In this document: in pieces, positions 7,650 to 14,763 of the stretch
Layout of the letters: each line of letters opens with the position of its first letter
How positions within the stretch are numbered: position 1 is the stretch's first letter
Source of the DNA: an uncultured Clostridia bacterium
GTDB lineage: Bacteria > Bacillota > Clostridia > Christensenellales > Aristaeellaceae
Assembly: GCA_934631055.1 (NCBI GenBank)
Contig: CAKTXP010000027.1
Span: 1 to 20,647 of the forward strand
Reading direction: 5' to 3'
Length of the DNA stretch: 20,647 bases
Program-made: the position numbers and the translations under genes
Notes under the pieces: generated by a model
Database searches by the model: none
Told to the model about the DNA's origin: nothing
Seen by the model: only the letters and a program-made list of their open reading frames with translations

Positions 7650-8095
7650 CCATTCAATAAGGCTTTGACGAGCCGTTCTTCATCGTAAACCAGTTTGAGC
7701 GAGAAGAACGGCTCTTTTTCTTTCAGCAGCCGCAGAAAGATCTTGTCGCCCTCCCAGATCGGCAGCCGGGTCAGCTGATCCGTGTCGATCCATTCCAGCG
7801 TCCCTTCGTCGCAGGTACGCACCTCGCCCGTGAACGCATCCGCCGTGAACAGATGCATATATTCGCACCAGTCCTGCGAAACGAACGTCACGATGCCGCG
7901 ATACGCCCAGCTCGTGAGCGTCAGCCCCGTTTCTTCGCATACTTCCCGAAGCATGCACTCTTCTGGACTTTCTCCGTATTCAAATTTGCCGCCCACGCCG
8001 AGCCACTTGTCGTGGTTGATGTCGTCTTTCTTTTTGACTCGATGCAGCATCAGCGTGCGTCCGCCCTTCTCGATATAGCAAAGCGTCGTCTGCAT
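7637..8095 (-). CDS. NUDIX hydrolase (8-oxo-dGTP diphosphatase-like)
   Basis: A 152-residue protein with a complete Nudix box G36-x5-E42-x7-R50-E51-V-C-E54-E55-T-G57-L (36-58), which binds Mg2+ and hydrolyses nucleoside diphosphate-linked substrates. The N-terminal TTLCYIEKGG, the HRVKKKDDINHDKW stretch and the C-terminal PFFSLKL are typical of clostridial proteins annotated as MutT-like 8-oxo-dGTP diphosphatases; true substrate unproven. The start is ambiguous: ATG at 8095 (chosen; GGGGTGAAGG just upstream) or GTG at 8104, which adds three residues. It ends tail-to-tail with ygiQ with a 4-bp overlap. Confidence 0.9.
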   Translation of the reverse strand: MQTTLCYIEKGGRTLMLHRVKKKDDINHDKWLGVGGKFEYGESPEECMLREVCEETGLTLTSWAYRGIVTFVSQDWCEYMHLFTADAFTGEVRTCDEGTLEWIDTDQLTRLPIWEGDKIFLRLLKEKEPFFSLKLVYDEERLVKALLNGKEL

Positions 8096-8119
8096 ATCCT
8101 TCACCCCGCTTTTTTCCTT

Positions 8120-8148
8120 AGTGTATCGCCTTTCTTCTCTCTTTGCAA
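8120..8148 (-). promoter_or_regulatory. Candidate promoter of the NUDIX gene
   Basis: On the minus strand TTGCAA (8148-8143), a 17-nt spacer, then TACACT (8125-8120), in the 58-nt gap after the esterase stop. Both hexamers are 4/6 matches. A start near 8113 would favour the ATG at 8095 over the GTG at 8104. Confidence 0.35.
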
Positions 8149-8153
8149 GCCCT

Positions 8154-8912
8154 TTATTCCAGCCACAGGAACCGCAGGAACTCCGCCGTCTGCCGCGTCC
8201 AGTCCTCTTCGCAATGCCGTCCCTCCGGCTGTAAATAAGGATAGACCCGAATATCCCGTCCCATGAGCATGTTGGCTATCGTCAGCATCTTTTCCGTTTG
8301 AAGCGCCAGCGTCCGCTGATCGCGCGCTTCGTTTTCTCCGACGGACAGATAGACGCGCGTATCCGCGTCCAGCCTGTCCGAGCGGATCTGCCGCAGGAGC
8401 TGCGGATAGCACATGCTCAGCGCAGGCGAAACGCATGCTGCCTTGGAAAAAATATCGTTGTACGCCGTCACCGCGTACAGGCTCATCAGTCCGCCCATCG
8501 ACGCGCCCATGATGCCCGTGCAGAGCCGGTTGGGGATCGTCCGATAACGCGCGTCGATCATCGGCTTGAGTACGCCTGCGATATAATCCATCGTCGCGCG
8601 CCCTCTGCCGCGCAGCCCTTCCCATGCCCGCGGCGCCAGATGATACGGGCAGTATTCCGCCATTCTCCTGTCGCTCTCCGCGCTGCTCTGCAAGCCGACA
8701 AGAATGATTTCCTTCTCCCAATCGTTTAAAAACTCGTCCAGATGCCACGCCTTGCCGTATGCCGCTTCTCTTTCTTCAAAGGCGTTCTGCCCGTCAAACA
8801 TATACATCACCGGATACGGCTGATCGCTGTCCCCGTAAGCGGGCGGCAGATAAACGCTTACCATTCGCTCGTCCATGCTCGGCGAAAAATGCACTGTAAA
8901 CCGATTGATCAT
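8154..8912 (-). CDS. Alpha/beta-hydrolase, putative esterase (esterase D family)
   Basis: A 252-residue alpha/beta hydrolase of the PF00756 type. YLPPAY (21-26) and PVMYMFDGQNAF (34-45) are family-typical. The nucleophile elbow is GASMGG with S138. H233 (PEGRHCEEDW) is the likely catalytic histidine, and the acid is probably in YLSVGENEARD (188-198). There is no signal peptide, so it should be cytosolic. The substrate cannot be read; relatives act on acyl, acetyl and siderophore esters. The ATG at 8912 has GGAGG 5 nt upstream; the reading from 8936 lacks such a site. A NUDIX gene follows 58 nt later. Confidence 0.88.
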   Translation of the reverse strand: MINRFTVHFSPSMDERMVSVYLPPAYGDSDQPYPVMYMFDGQNAFEEREAAYGKAWHLDEFLNDWEKEIILVGLQSSAESDRRMAEYCPYHLAPRAWEGLRGRGRATMDYIAGVLKPMIDARYRTIPNRLCTGIMGASMGGLMSLYAVTAYNDIFSKAACVSPALSMCYPQLLRQIRSDRLDADTRVYLSVGENEARDQRTLALQTEKMLTIANMLMGRDIRVYPYLQPEGRHCEEDWTRQTAEFLRFLWLE

Positions 8913-9006
8913 TTTGTCCTCCGTTTCCCGCCGCATCGCGCGGCGCTGTGTTTTTTCATCAACATGTATATGCGCGCATACGGCGCGGATATGCCGCTGT
9001 CGTCCA

Positions 9007-9036
9007 TTGTTTTTTATACGGCTTGTATGCTATAAT
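9007..9036 (+). promoter_or_regulatory. Promoter of the HI0933-type oxidoreductase gene
   Basis: TTGTTT (9007-9012), an 18-nt spacer, then a perfect TATAAT (9031-9036) preceded by TGC, giving an extended -10. It lies 33 nt before the start codon and probably drives both FAD oxidoreductase genes. The rest of the divergent gap (8913-9006) holds a perfect 12-bp palindrome at 8969-8980 and nothing else I can name. Confidence 0.65.
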
Positions 9037-9068
9037 ATGTTGATTGTTTGTGCCTTGGGAGGATTTGA

Positions 9069-10298
9069 ATGATGCAAACCGACTGCGTGATCCTGGGCGG
9101 CGGAGCCGCCGGTCTATGCGCTGCCGCCGCGCTGGGGCGTTCGGGTCTGCGCGTAACTCTGCTGGAAAAGCTGCCCCGTGTCGGCAAAAAGCTGCTTGCG
9201 ACCGGCAACGGACGCTGCAATCTCTCCAATGCGGATATACAGCCCGTCTATTACGGCGACGCCGCGCCTTTCGTTCGCGCCGTTTACAAGACCACGCCGC
9301 CGCAGGAAGTCGCCGATTTCTTTGCGTCGCTGGGGCTGATGACTGCCGTCGAGGACGGGCGCGTCTATCCCCGAACGATGGCGGCATCCTCCGTGCTGGA
9401 CGTGCTGCGCACGGCATGCGGGCGATACGGCGTACAGATGATGACCGGCTGCGAGGTCACAGGCCTCATGCCTTCCCGCCGCGGCGGCTGGTCCGTCCAG
9501 CTTGCAAACGGCACGGGCGTTTTTACACCGCATGTTATCGCCGCGATGGGCGGAAGCGCCGCGCCCGCCATGGGTACGGATGGCTCCGGCGTCCGCCTTC
9601 TCTCTCAGCTTGGGCATGAAGCGACGCCTTTGTATCCCGCGCTGGTCCAGCTCAAATGCAGCCATCCCGCGCTCAAGAGCTTAAAGGGCATCCGCGTTCA
9701 AGCGCATCTGACCCTGTATGCCGCCGGTCATGCCGCCGCGCAGGAAACCGGCGAATTGCTGCTGACCGATTACGGCGTATCGGGCGTATGCGTATTCCAG
9801 CTCTCCCGCCTTGCCGCGCCCGCGCTGGAAAAGAAGCAAAGCGTCTCCCTCTCCGTGAATTTTCTTCCTGAGATTGCAGATGTCCGCGCATGGATGGAGG
9901 CTCGGATCCGGCTTCTTCCCTCCGCGTCTGCGCTGGAATGGACAACGGGCGTCCTCCCACGCCTGCTGGCTCAAACGCTGCTGAAAGAAGCGGGCGTTTC
10001 ACCCGATGTGCCCATAGAAAGCCTTTCTGACGCTGACCGCGAAGCTTTCTGCCGCGCGCTGTCCGATTTCCGTCTGAACGTCACCGGTACGCAGGGTTTT
10101 GCCAACGCGCAGGTCACGCATGGCGGCATCGTCCTTCGAGAGGTTTCGCCCGAAACGATGCAGTCCCGCCTGTTTGACGGGCTGTATCTGACGGGTGAAT
10201 TGCTCGACGTAGACGGCCCCTGCGGCGGCTACAATCTGCATTTTGCCTTTGCCAGCGCGCTGACCGCCGCCAAAGCCATCGCAAGTGGGAATCCTTAA
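9069..10298 (+). CDS. HI0933-family NAD(P)/FAD-dependent oxidoreductase
   Basis: A 409-residue flavoprotein of the HI0933/YhiN family. The N-terminal Rossmann FAD motif GGGAAG is at 10-15, with the acidic end of the second strand at E33. The family block KKLLATGNGRCNLSN is at 40-54. The C-terminal FAD-contacting block TGELLDVDGPCGGYN is at 375-389. The family is widespread in bacteria with no settled reaction. GGGAGGA precedes two adjacent ATGs (9069 and 9072), either of which could be used. The COG2509-type gene follows 47 nt downstream, suggesting an operon of two flavoproteins. Confidence 0.92.
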   Translation: MMQTDCVILGGGAAGLCAAAALGRSGLRVTLLEKLPRVGKKLLATGNGRCNLSNADIQPVYYGDAAPFVRAVYKTTPPQEVADFFASLGLMTAVEDGRVYPRTMAASSVLDVLRTACGRYGVQMMTGCEVTGLMPSRRGGWSVQLANGTGVFTPHVIAAMGGSAAPAMGTDGSGVRLLSQLGHEATPLYPALVQLKCSHPALKSLKGIRVQAHLTLYAAGHAAAQETGELLLTDYGVSGVCVFQLSRLAAPALEKKQSVSLSVNFLPEIADVRAWMEARIRLLPSASALEWTTGVLPRLLAQTLLKEAGVSPDVPIESLSDADREAFCRALSDFRLNVTGTQGFANAQVTHGGIVLREVSPETMQSRLFDGLYLTGELLDVDGPCGGYNLHFAFASALTAAKAIASGNP

Positions 10299-10345
10299 CT
10301 TGACTCAATTCTAAAATCTGCCTTATCTTTTTCGGAGGAAAAATC

Positions 10346-11956
10346 ATGCTTCGGCTTCACAATATCAAGCTTCCGCTCAGTTTCAGCGCAAAAGCCCCTG
10401 CTCAGGCGGCGGCAAAAGCCCTCGGCGTTTCGCAAAGCGCCATCGCGCATTGCGAGATCAGCAAAAAGAGCGTGGACGCGCGCAAGAAGAACGACGTCTG
10501 TTTCGTCGTCGCGCTGGACGTCTCCCTCAAAAACCCGCAGGACGAGCGCCGCATTGCCGCGCGGCTTGCGCCGTCCGTCGGCGGGCTGGTCACGCCCTAT
10601 GCGCCGCCCGTCTTTGCTCCGCTTACTAAAGCGCCCGCGATCCGCCCGATCGTCGTCGGTTTCGGTCCGGCGGGTCTGTTTGCGGCGCTGACGCTCGCGG
10701 AAGCAGGGGCTTGCCCCATCGTGCTGGAACGCGGTCAGGACGTCGATACCCGCACGAGCGACGTCCACGCCTATTGGGAAAAGGGCGCGCCCGCTTTCTC
10801 TCCCGCTTCCAACGTTCAATTCGGCGAAGGCGGCGCAGGCACATTCTCCGACGGCAAGCTCAACACCGGCACGAAAGACCCCCGCGGCGAGCATATCCTG
10901 CAAATGTTTGTCCGTTTCGGCGCGCCGCGCGATATCCTCATCGACGCCAAACCGCATATCGGAACGGATAAGCTCTGCGGCGTCGTCAAAGCGATGCGCA
11001 TGCGCATTCTGGAAGCAGGCGGCGAAGTCCGTTTCGGCGCGCGCCTGACCCGCGTTCTGCATCAAAACGGACATGTGACCGCCATCCGCTATCAGGACGC
11101 GCAGGGCGAACAGGAGCTTCCCGCCGAATCGGTCATCCTTGCCATCGGACACAGCGCGCGCGACACGTTTGAATCGCTGCTTGACGAGGGCATCACGCTG
11201 CTGCAAAAGCCGTTCTCCATCGGCGCGCGCATCGAGCATCCGCAATCGCTTATCAACCGTGCGCAATACGGCGCGGCTGCCAATCATTCGTCGCTCGGCG
11301 CGGCGGATTATAAGCTCGCCCTGCATCTGCCTTCCGGACGGAGCGTCTACACGTTCTGCATGTGTCCCGGCGGAACGGTCGTCGCCGCCGCCAGCGAGAA
11401 GGACAGCGTCGTTACCAACGGCATGAGTTACTATGCCCGTGACGGCGTGAATGCCAACAGCGCACTGCTGGTCGGCGTCGGTCCGGAGGATTTTGGCAGC
11501 GACCATCCGCTCGCCGGCATGTTCCTCCAGCGCAGAATCGAGCAGAAAGCGTTTGTCCTCGGCGGACGCACGGGATGCGCGCCTTGCCAGACGGTCGGCG
11601 ATCTGCTTGCCGGCCGCGCCAGCGGCAGACTGGGTGAGGTTCAGCCGAGCTATAAGCCCGGCGTCGTTCCCTGCGACCTTTCCGAACTCCTGCCTGCGCC
11701 GCTCATCGGCGCGATGCTCGAAGCGCTCCCCCTTCTTGGGCGCCGTCTGCACGGTTTTGACCTGCCGGACGCCGTTCTGACCGGACCGGAGACCCGCTCT
11801 TCTTCTCCGGTCCGCATCCCGCGCGGTGAGGATTTTGAAAGCGTCAGCGCCGCCGGTCTGTATCCCTGCGGCGAGGGCGCGGGATACGCGGGCGGCATCA
11901 CCTCCGCCGCTGTGGACGGCGTGCGATGCGCGGAAGCCGTGCTTGCCAAGCTCTGA
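10346..11956 (+). CDS. FAD-dependent dehydrogenase (COG2509 family)
   Basis: A 536-residue flavoprotein. The first 95 residues form the small N-terminal alpha/beta domain seen in this family (RLHNIKLPL...). A FAD-binding Rossmann motif GFGPAG follows (105-110), then the family signature FGEGGAGTFSDGKL (159-172), and a C-terminal CGEGAGYAGGITSAAVDG block that closes over FAD. The reaction is not established; relatives are annotated as NAD-utilising or uncharacterised dehydrogenases. The ATG at 10346 has GGAGG 7 nt upstream. It lies 47 nt after the HI0933-type gene. Its stop codon directly abuts that of the convergent SPOR gene. Confidence 0.92.
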   Translation: MLRLHNIKLPLSFSAKAPAQAAAKALGVSQSAIAHCEISKKSVDARKKNDVCFVVALDVSLKNPQDERRIAARLAPSVGGLVTPYAPPVFAPLTKAPAIRPIVVGFGPAGLFAALTLAEAGACPIVLERGQDVDTRTSDVHAYWEKGAPAFSPASNVQFGEGGAGTFSDGKLNTGTKDPRGEHILQMFVRFGAPRDILIDAKPHIGTDKLCGVVKAMRMRILEAGGEVRFGARLTRVLHQNGHVTAIRYQDAQGEQELPAESVILAIGHSARDTFESLLDEGITLLQKPFSIGARIEHPQSLINRAQYGAAANHSSLGAADYKLALHLPSGRSVYTFCMCPGGTVVAAASEKDSVVTNGMSYYARDGVNANSALLVGVGPEDFGSDHPLAGMFLQRRIEQKAFVLGGRTGCAPCQTVGDLLAGRASGRLGEVQPSYKPGVVPCDLSELLPAPLIGAMLEALPLLGRRLHGFDLPDAVLTGPETRSSSPVRIPRGEDFESVSAAGLYPCGEGAGYAGGITSAAVDGVRCAEAVLAKL

Positions 11957-12700
11957 TTACGCCATCATCAGCAGCGTTCGGCGCAGTTCTGTACAAAGCA
12001 GCGCCATCGTCGCGCCCGCATACGCATGGGCGTTGCCGCTCGTCCGCTCGATAAGCGCACACCAGTTGATCAGGCTCTGCGCAAGCTGGGTGTAAAGCTC
12101 GTTCTCCGGATGTTTTCCGACCGCGCGTTCGGCTTTTTCCCGAACGTCCGCAAGGATATCGGAAAGCGCGTCCCTGCCGTCCATGAGCCGTATCAGCGTT
12201 TCGTCCGGCAGGCGCATCAATTCCGCCGCCGCAGAAAGGCTGTTTTCTTCCGCGCTGAGTTTAAGCTCGACCTTCTCAAGCGTTTTGGCAACGATAAAAC
12301 TCTCCTGCCCCTTTGCCGCGCTCATATCCATCGTTTCCCGACTGGCTGAGACTGCGGCGATCAGCCGCATCTCGCTTTCCTGCCAGATGGCGCAGGGAAT
12401 GCCCATTTGGCTGAGCCGTTCCCGCTCACTCTGCGCGCGCTCTCCGTTATCATATACGCCAAGCTGAAGCGCGTAAAGCGCAATGGGTTCAAGCGTGACG
12501 ACAGTCTCCCCTTCGCGCATGACGGCAAACGTCTGCGCCGCGCGGACACCCCTGTCGATGACCTGCATCAGCTGCTCGCGCAGTGTCGGCGTCATGGCGG
12601 CAGCCGCCAACATCAGCACAATGGCAGCCGTTATCACTCGATTTCGGATGATCTTTGCGCGCTGACGCTTTTGTCTGCTCGTGAGCCGACGCTTGCCCAT
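11957..12700 (-). CDS. Membrane-anchored SPOR-domain protein
   Basis: A 247-residue protein. It has a very basic N-terminus (residues 1-21, rich in Arg/Lys), one hydrophobic membrane segment (about 22-38), and then a SPOR-like domain at about 74-120 (YALQLGVYDNGERAQ...LSQMGIPCAIW...RLIAA). The C-terminal half is helical with no recognised family. SPOR domains bind peptidoglycan stripped of stem peptides at division or spore septa, so an envelope role outside the membrane is inferred. The ATG at 12700 has GGAGGGG 5 nt upstream. Its TAA touches the TGA of the convergent gene with no base between them. It is divergent from the DUF6062-like gene across 88 nt. Confidence 0.82.
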   Translation of the reverse strand: MGKRRLTSRQKRQRAKIIRNRVITAAIVLMLAAAAMTPTLREQLMQVIDRGVRAAQTFAVMREGETVVTLEPIALYALQLGVYDNGERAQSERERLSQMGIPCAIWQESEMRLIAAVSASRETMDMSAAKGQESFIVAKTLEKVELKLSAEENSLSAAAELMRLPDETLIRLMDGRDALSDILADVREKAERAVGKHPENELYTQLAQSLINWCALIERTSGNAHAYAGATMALLCTELRRTLLMMA

Positions 12701-12788
12701 GCCATCCCCTCCGTTTCGCCCTTGAGCCTATGACCTCCGGCGCAGGATTATCCCTGCCCGCTTTTCCCTTAGCATGAGGTGAATGAAC

Positions 12789-13544
12789 ATGAAATATACG
12801 CTGGATACGCTGCCCGTTCTGGACGCATACCATGAAAACTGCGAATGCCCGCTCTGCCGCCTGCGCATCTCCTGCGAGGATCAGTATGTGGACAGCATGC
12901 TCGGCGCGGCGTACATGGAGCCGGAATGCCGCATAAAAACCAATGAAACGGGCTTCTGCACCCGCCATTTTGAGCTAATGTATCAGCGGCGCAACCGGCT
13001 TGGTCTGGCGCTGATGACGCATACGCACATGCAGGAAGTCGTCAAGAACCTCAGTCAAATCCTCGAAAGCGGAAGCGCTTCAAAAGGGCTCCTCTCGGCG
13101 CTCCGCGGCAGCAAAGGCGGCAATATGCGCGGCGATAAGATCCGCGCGCGCCTCTCCGGCTGTGTTATCTGCGAACAGATCGACAGCGCGTTGGAGCGCT
13201 ATGCGTATACCATCGCCCAGCTGTATGGCTCAAATGCGGAATTCAAGCAGATGTTCGAGCAGTCCAAAGGCTTCTGCCTACCGCATCTGGCGCTTGTTCT
13301 GGATATGGCGGAAAAAACACTCTCTTCGGCGCAGAACGCCGCTTTTGCTTCCGCCTCAGCAACGCTTGAGCTGCAAAACCTCAACCGCATTGAAAAAGAG
13401 CTGGAGTGGTTCACGCTCAAGTTTGATTACCGCAACACGGATAAGCCCTGGGGCAACAGCCGCGACGCGGTCGAGCGCTCAATCAATAAGCTCATGGGCG
13501 CATGCGTCGGTGAAGAAGCGCAGCTGCCCGCGCACAACGATTGA
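12789..13544 (+). CDS. DUF6062-like protein with duplicated CxxC...CxxH module
   Basis: A 251-residue protein resembling the uncharacterised DUF6062 family of Clostridia. It has two copies of a cysteine/histidine module: C20-P-L-C23 with GFC57-T-R-H60, and C125-V-I-C128 with GFC163-L-P-H166. The spacing from the second Cys to the GFC is 34 and 35 residues. The pattern suggests two metal sites (zinc or iron-sulfur), each with CCCH ligands; that is inference. The remainder is helical and ends with a DYRNTDKPWGNSRDAVERSI block. The ATG at 12789 is preferred because GAGGTG lies 7 nt upstream; the ATG at 12783 would sit almost on it. An inverted-repeat element follows directly. Confidence 0.8.
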   Translation: MKYTLDTLPVLDAYHENCECPLCRLRISCEDQYVDSMLGAAYMEPECRIKTNETGFCTRHFELMYQRRNRLGLALMTHTHMQEVVKNLSQILESGSASKGLLSALRGSKGGNMRGDKIRARLSGCVICEQIDSALERYAYTIAQLYGSNAEFKQMFEQSKGFCLPHLALVLDMAEKTLSSAQNAAFASASATLELQNLNRIEKELEWFTLKFDYRNTDKPWGNSRDAVERSINKLMGACVGEEAQLPAHND

Positions 13545-13548
13545 ATAC

Positions 13549-13768
13549 AGCATAAGGGGGCTGTCAGGCTTAAACCGAACATTTCAAGAAGCAATCATCT
13601 AAGCAATTTCTGGATATGGGGCTTTGCCCCATCGCCCCACCAAAGAGCTTTCCGAGCGTTTACGGCGCCCGTTTGGCGCATCGCCCTTTGGAAACCTTCG
13701 GGCGCACATTCTTAGATTTTTCTTGAAATATCAAGTTTATCAGCCTGACAGCCCCTTTGCTTTATGCT
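13549..13768. mobile_element. Noncoding imperfect inverted-repeat element (MITE-like)
   Basis: About 220 bp with matching arms: AGCATAA / TTATGCT at the edges (13549-13555, 13762-13768), GGGGCTGTCAGGCT / AGCCTGACAGCCCC (13557-13570, 13742-13755), then ATTTCAAGAA (13581-13590) / TTCTTGAAAT (13720-13729) and ATCTAAG / CTTAGAT. The centre holds a small perfect hairpin (13617-13631), a GCGCC...GGCGC stem and a repeated CATCGCCC (13629-13636 and 13679-13686). It has no ORF. It fills the gap between two convergent genes and the right edge overlaps the miaA stop. It could be a MITE, another dispersed repeat, or a structured RNA that also terminates both genes. I see no clear target-site duplication and no second copy here. 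Confidence 0.6.
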
Positions 13769-14658
13769 CTTTTCAGGAATTTCTCAATTTCCTCGCATGC
13801 CTGCGCATAGGCGTCGCCCTGCATATCCAGCCAGACGATATCGGGATTCCGGCGGAACCATGTCATCTGGCGCTTGGCAAATTTCTTGATTGCATGCGCA
13901 AGCTGAGCGAGCATATCGTTCTTATCGGGGATCTCGCCGATGAGATACTGCGTGATATAGCGATATTCCAGCCCCAATCCGAGCAGGAAATCCCGACTCA
14001 CGCCGGCATCGAGCAGTCCCTGAACTTCTTCGATCATGCCCTGTTCCAGCCGCATGTCGATGCGCTCATCAATACGTTTCGCCAGCACATCGCGATCCCA
14101 GCTCACGCCGAGACGCAGGCTGTCATAGCGCGCCTGCTTGGTTGGAACAACGTTATCTCCATCATGGATGCGCTCCAGCATGCGCATCACGCGGTTTCGG
14201 TTGTTCTTCTCTACCTCCACATCGGGGACCAGCGTCACGAGCTTGGCGTACAGCGCCGGCGTCGTCAGCTTTTCGAGTTCCGCGCGATAGGCAAGATCCG
14301 GCTCTTTATCGGAAAGCACATAGCCGTCCAGCACAGAATCGACGTACAGCCCCGTTCCGCCGACGATCATCGGCAGATGACCACGCGCGCGAATCTCGTC
14401 TATCTTCTCATAGCTCATCTTTTGAAAATCCGCCATGGAAAAGAACTCGCCCGGCTCTCGCACGTCGATGAGGTAATGCGGCACGCCCTGCATCTCTTCT
14501 GGCGTAATCTTTCCGCTGCCCAAGTCCATCCCGCGAAAGACCTGCCGCGAATCTGCGGAGATGATCTCGCCGCCAAACTGCCTGGCGAGTCTGACGCCCA
14601 GCGCGCTCTTACCGGATGCGTTCGTGCCGACGACCGCCACAACCTTTGGTTTGCTCAT
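13762..14658 (-). CDS. miaA: tRNA dimethylallyltransferase
   Basis: Adds a dimethylallyl group to N6 of A37 in tRNAs that read UNN codons (i6A, precursor of ms2i6A). The 298-residue protein has the P-loop GTNASGKS (11-18), the substrate-binding block around ADSRQVFRGMDLGSGK (35-50), GGTGLYVDS and the C-terminal KRQMTWFRR, all characteristic of MiaA. The length is slightly short but normal. The ATG at 14658 has GGGGAG 9 nt upstream; eight extra residues are possible from 14682, but that would place the ribosome binding site inside the coding region. It has its own promoter at 14730-14758 with a hairpin between promoter and start. Its stop lies inside the right edge of the inverted-repeat element. 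Confidence 0.96.
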   Translation of the reverse strand: MSKPKVVAVVGTNASGKSALGVRLARQFGGEIISADSRQVFRGMDLGSGKITPEEMQGVPHYLIDVREPGEFFSMADFQKMSYEKIDEIRARGHLPMIVGGTGLYVDSVLDGYVLSDKEPDLAYRAELEKLTTPALYAKLVTLVPDVEVEKNNRNRVMRMLERIHDGDNVVPTKQARYDSLRLGVSWDRDVLAKRIDERIDMRLEQGMIEEVQGLLDAGVSRDFLLGLGLEYRYITQYLIGEIPDKNDMLAQLAHAIKKFAKRQMTWFRRNPDIVWLDMQGDAYAQACEEIEKFLKRA

Positions 14659-14685
14659 GTTTTTTAACTCCCCTGTATGCAAAAG

Positions 14686-14711
14686 CTATCCTCCCCGTTT
14701 GGAGAGGATAG
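14686..14711 (-). terminator. Hairpin in the miaA leader / terminator of the hydrogenase operon
   Basis: On the minus strand an 11-bp stem with one G-U wobble and an AAAC loop, followed by CTTTTGC. In the plus-strand reading the wobble becomes a C-A mismatch, so the minus RNA is the more stable form. It lies downstream of both the hydrogenase stop (14764) and the miaA promoter, and about 28 nt before the miaA ATG. Confidence 0.6.
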
Positions 14712-14729
14712 TTTTTAAATTCTATTCAC

Positions 14730-14758
14730 ATTATAACATACTCCGGAAATTCGGGCAA
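14730..14758 (-). promoter_or_regulatory. Promoter of miaA
   Basis: On the minus strand TTGCCC (14758-14753), a 17-nt spacer, then a perfect TATAAT (14735-14730) preceded by TGT (extended -10). It sits in the gap directly after the hydrogenase stop. Confidence 0.7.
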
Positions 14759-14763
14759 CGCCT

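Noticed and set aside
8969..8980. 12-bp palindrome TATGCGCGCATA in the esterase/HI0933 divergent gap
   Set aside because: Perfect but isolated, and not placed over a recognisable promoter element; alternating GC palindromes are easily met by chance.
10295..11752. Minus-strand ORF of 485 codons opposite the COG2509 gene
   Set aside because: Opposite a gene with clear FAD motifs, no start signal and Arg/Ala-rich shadow composition.
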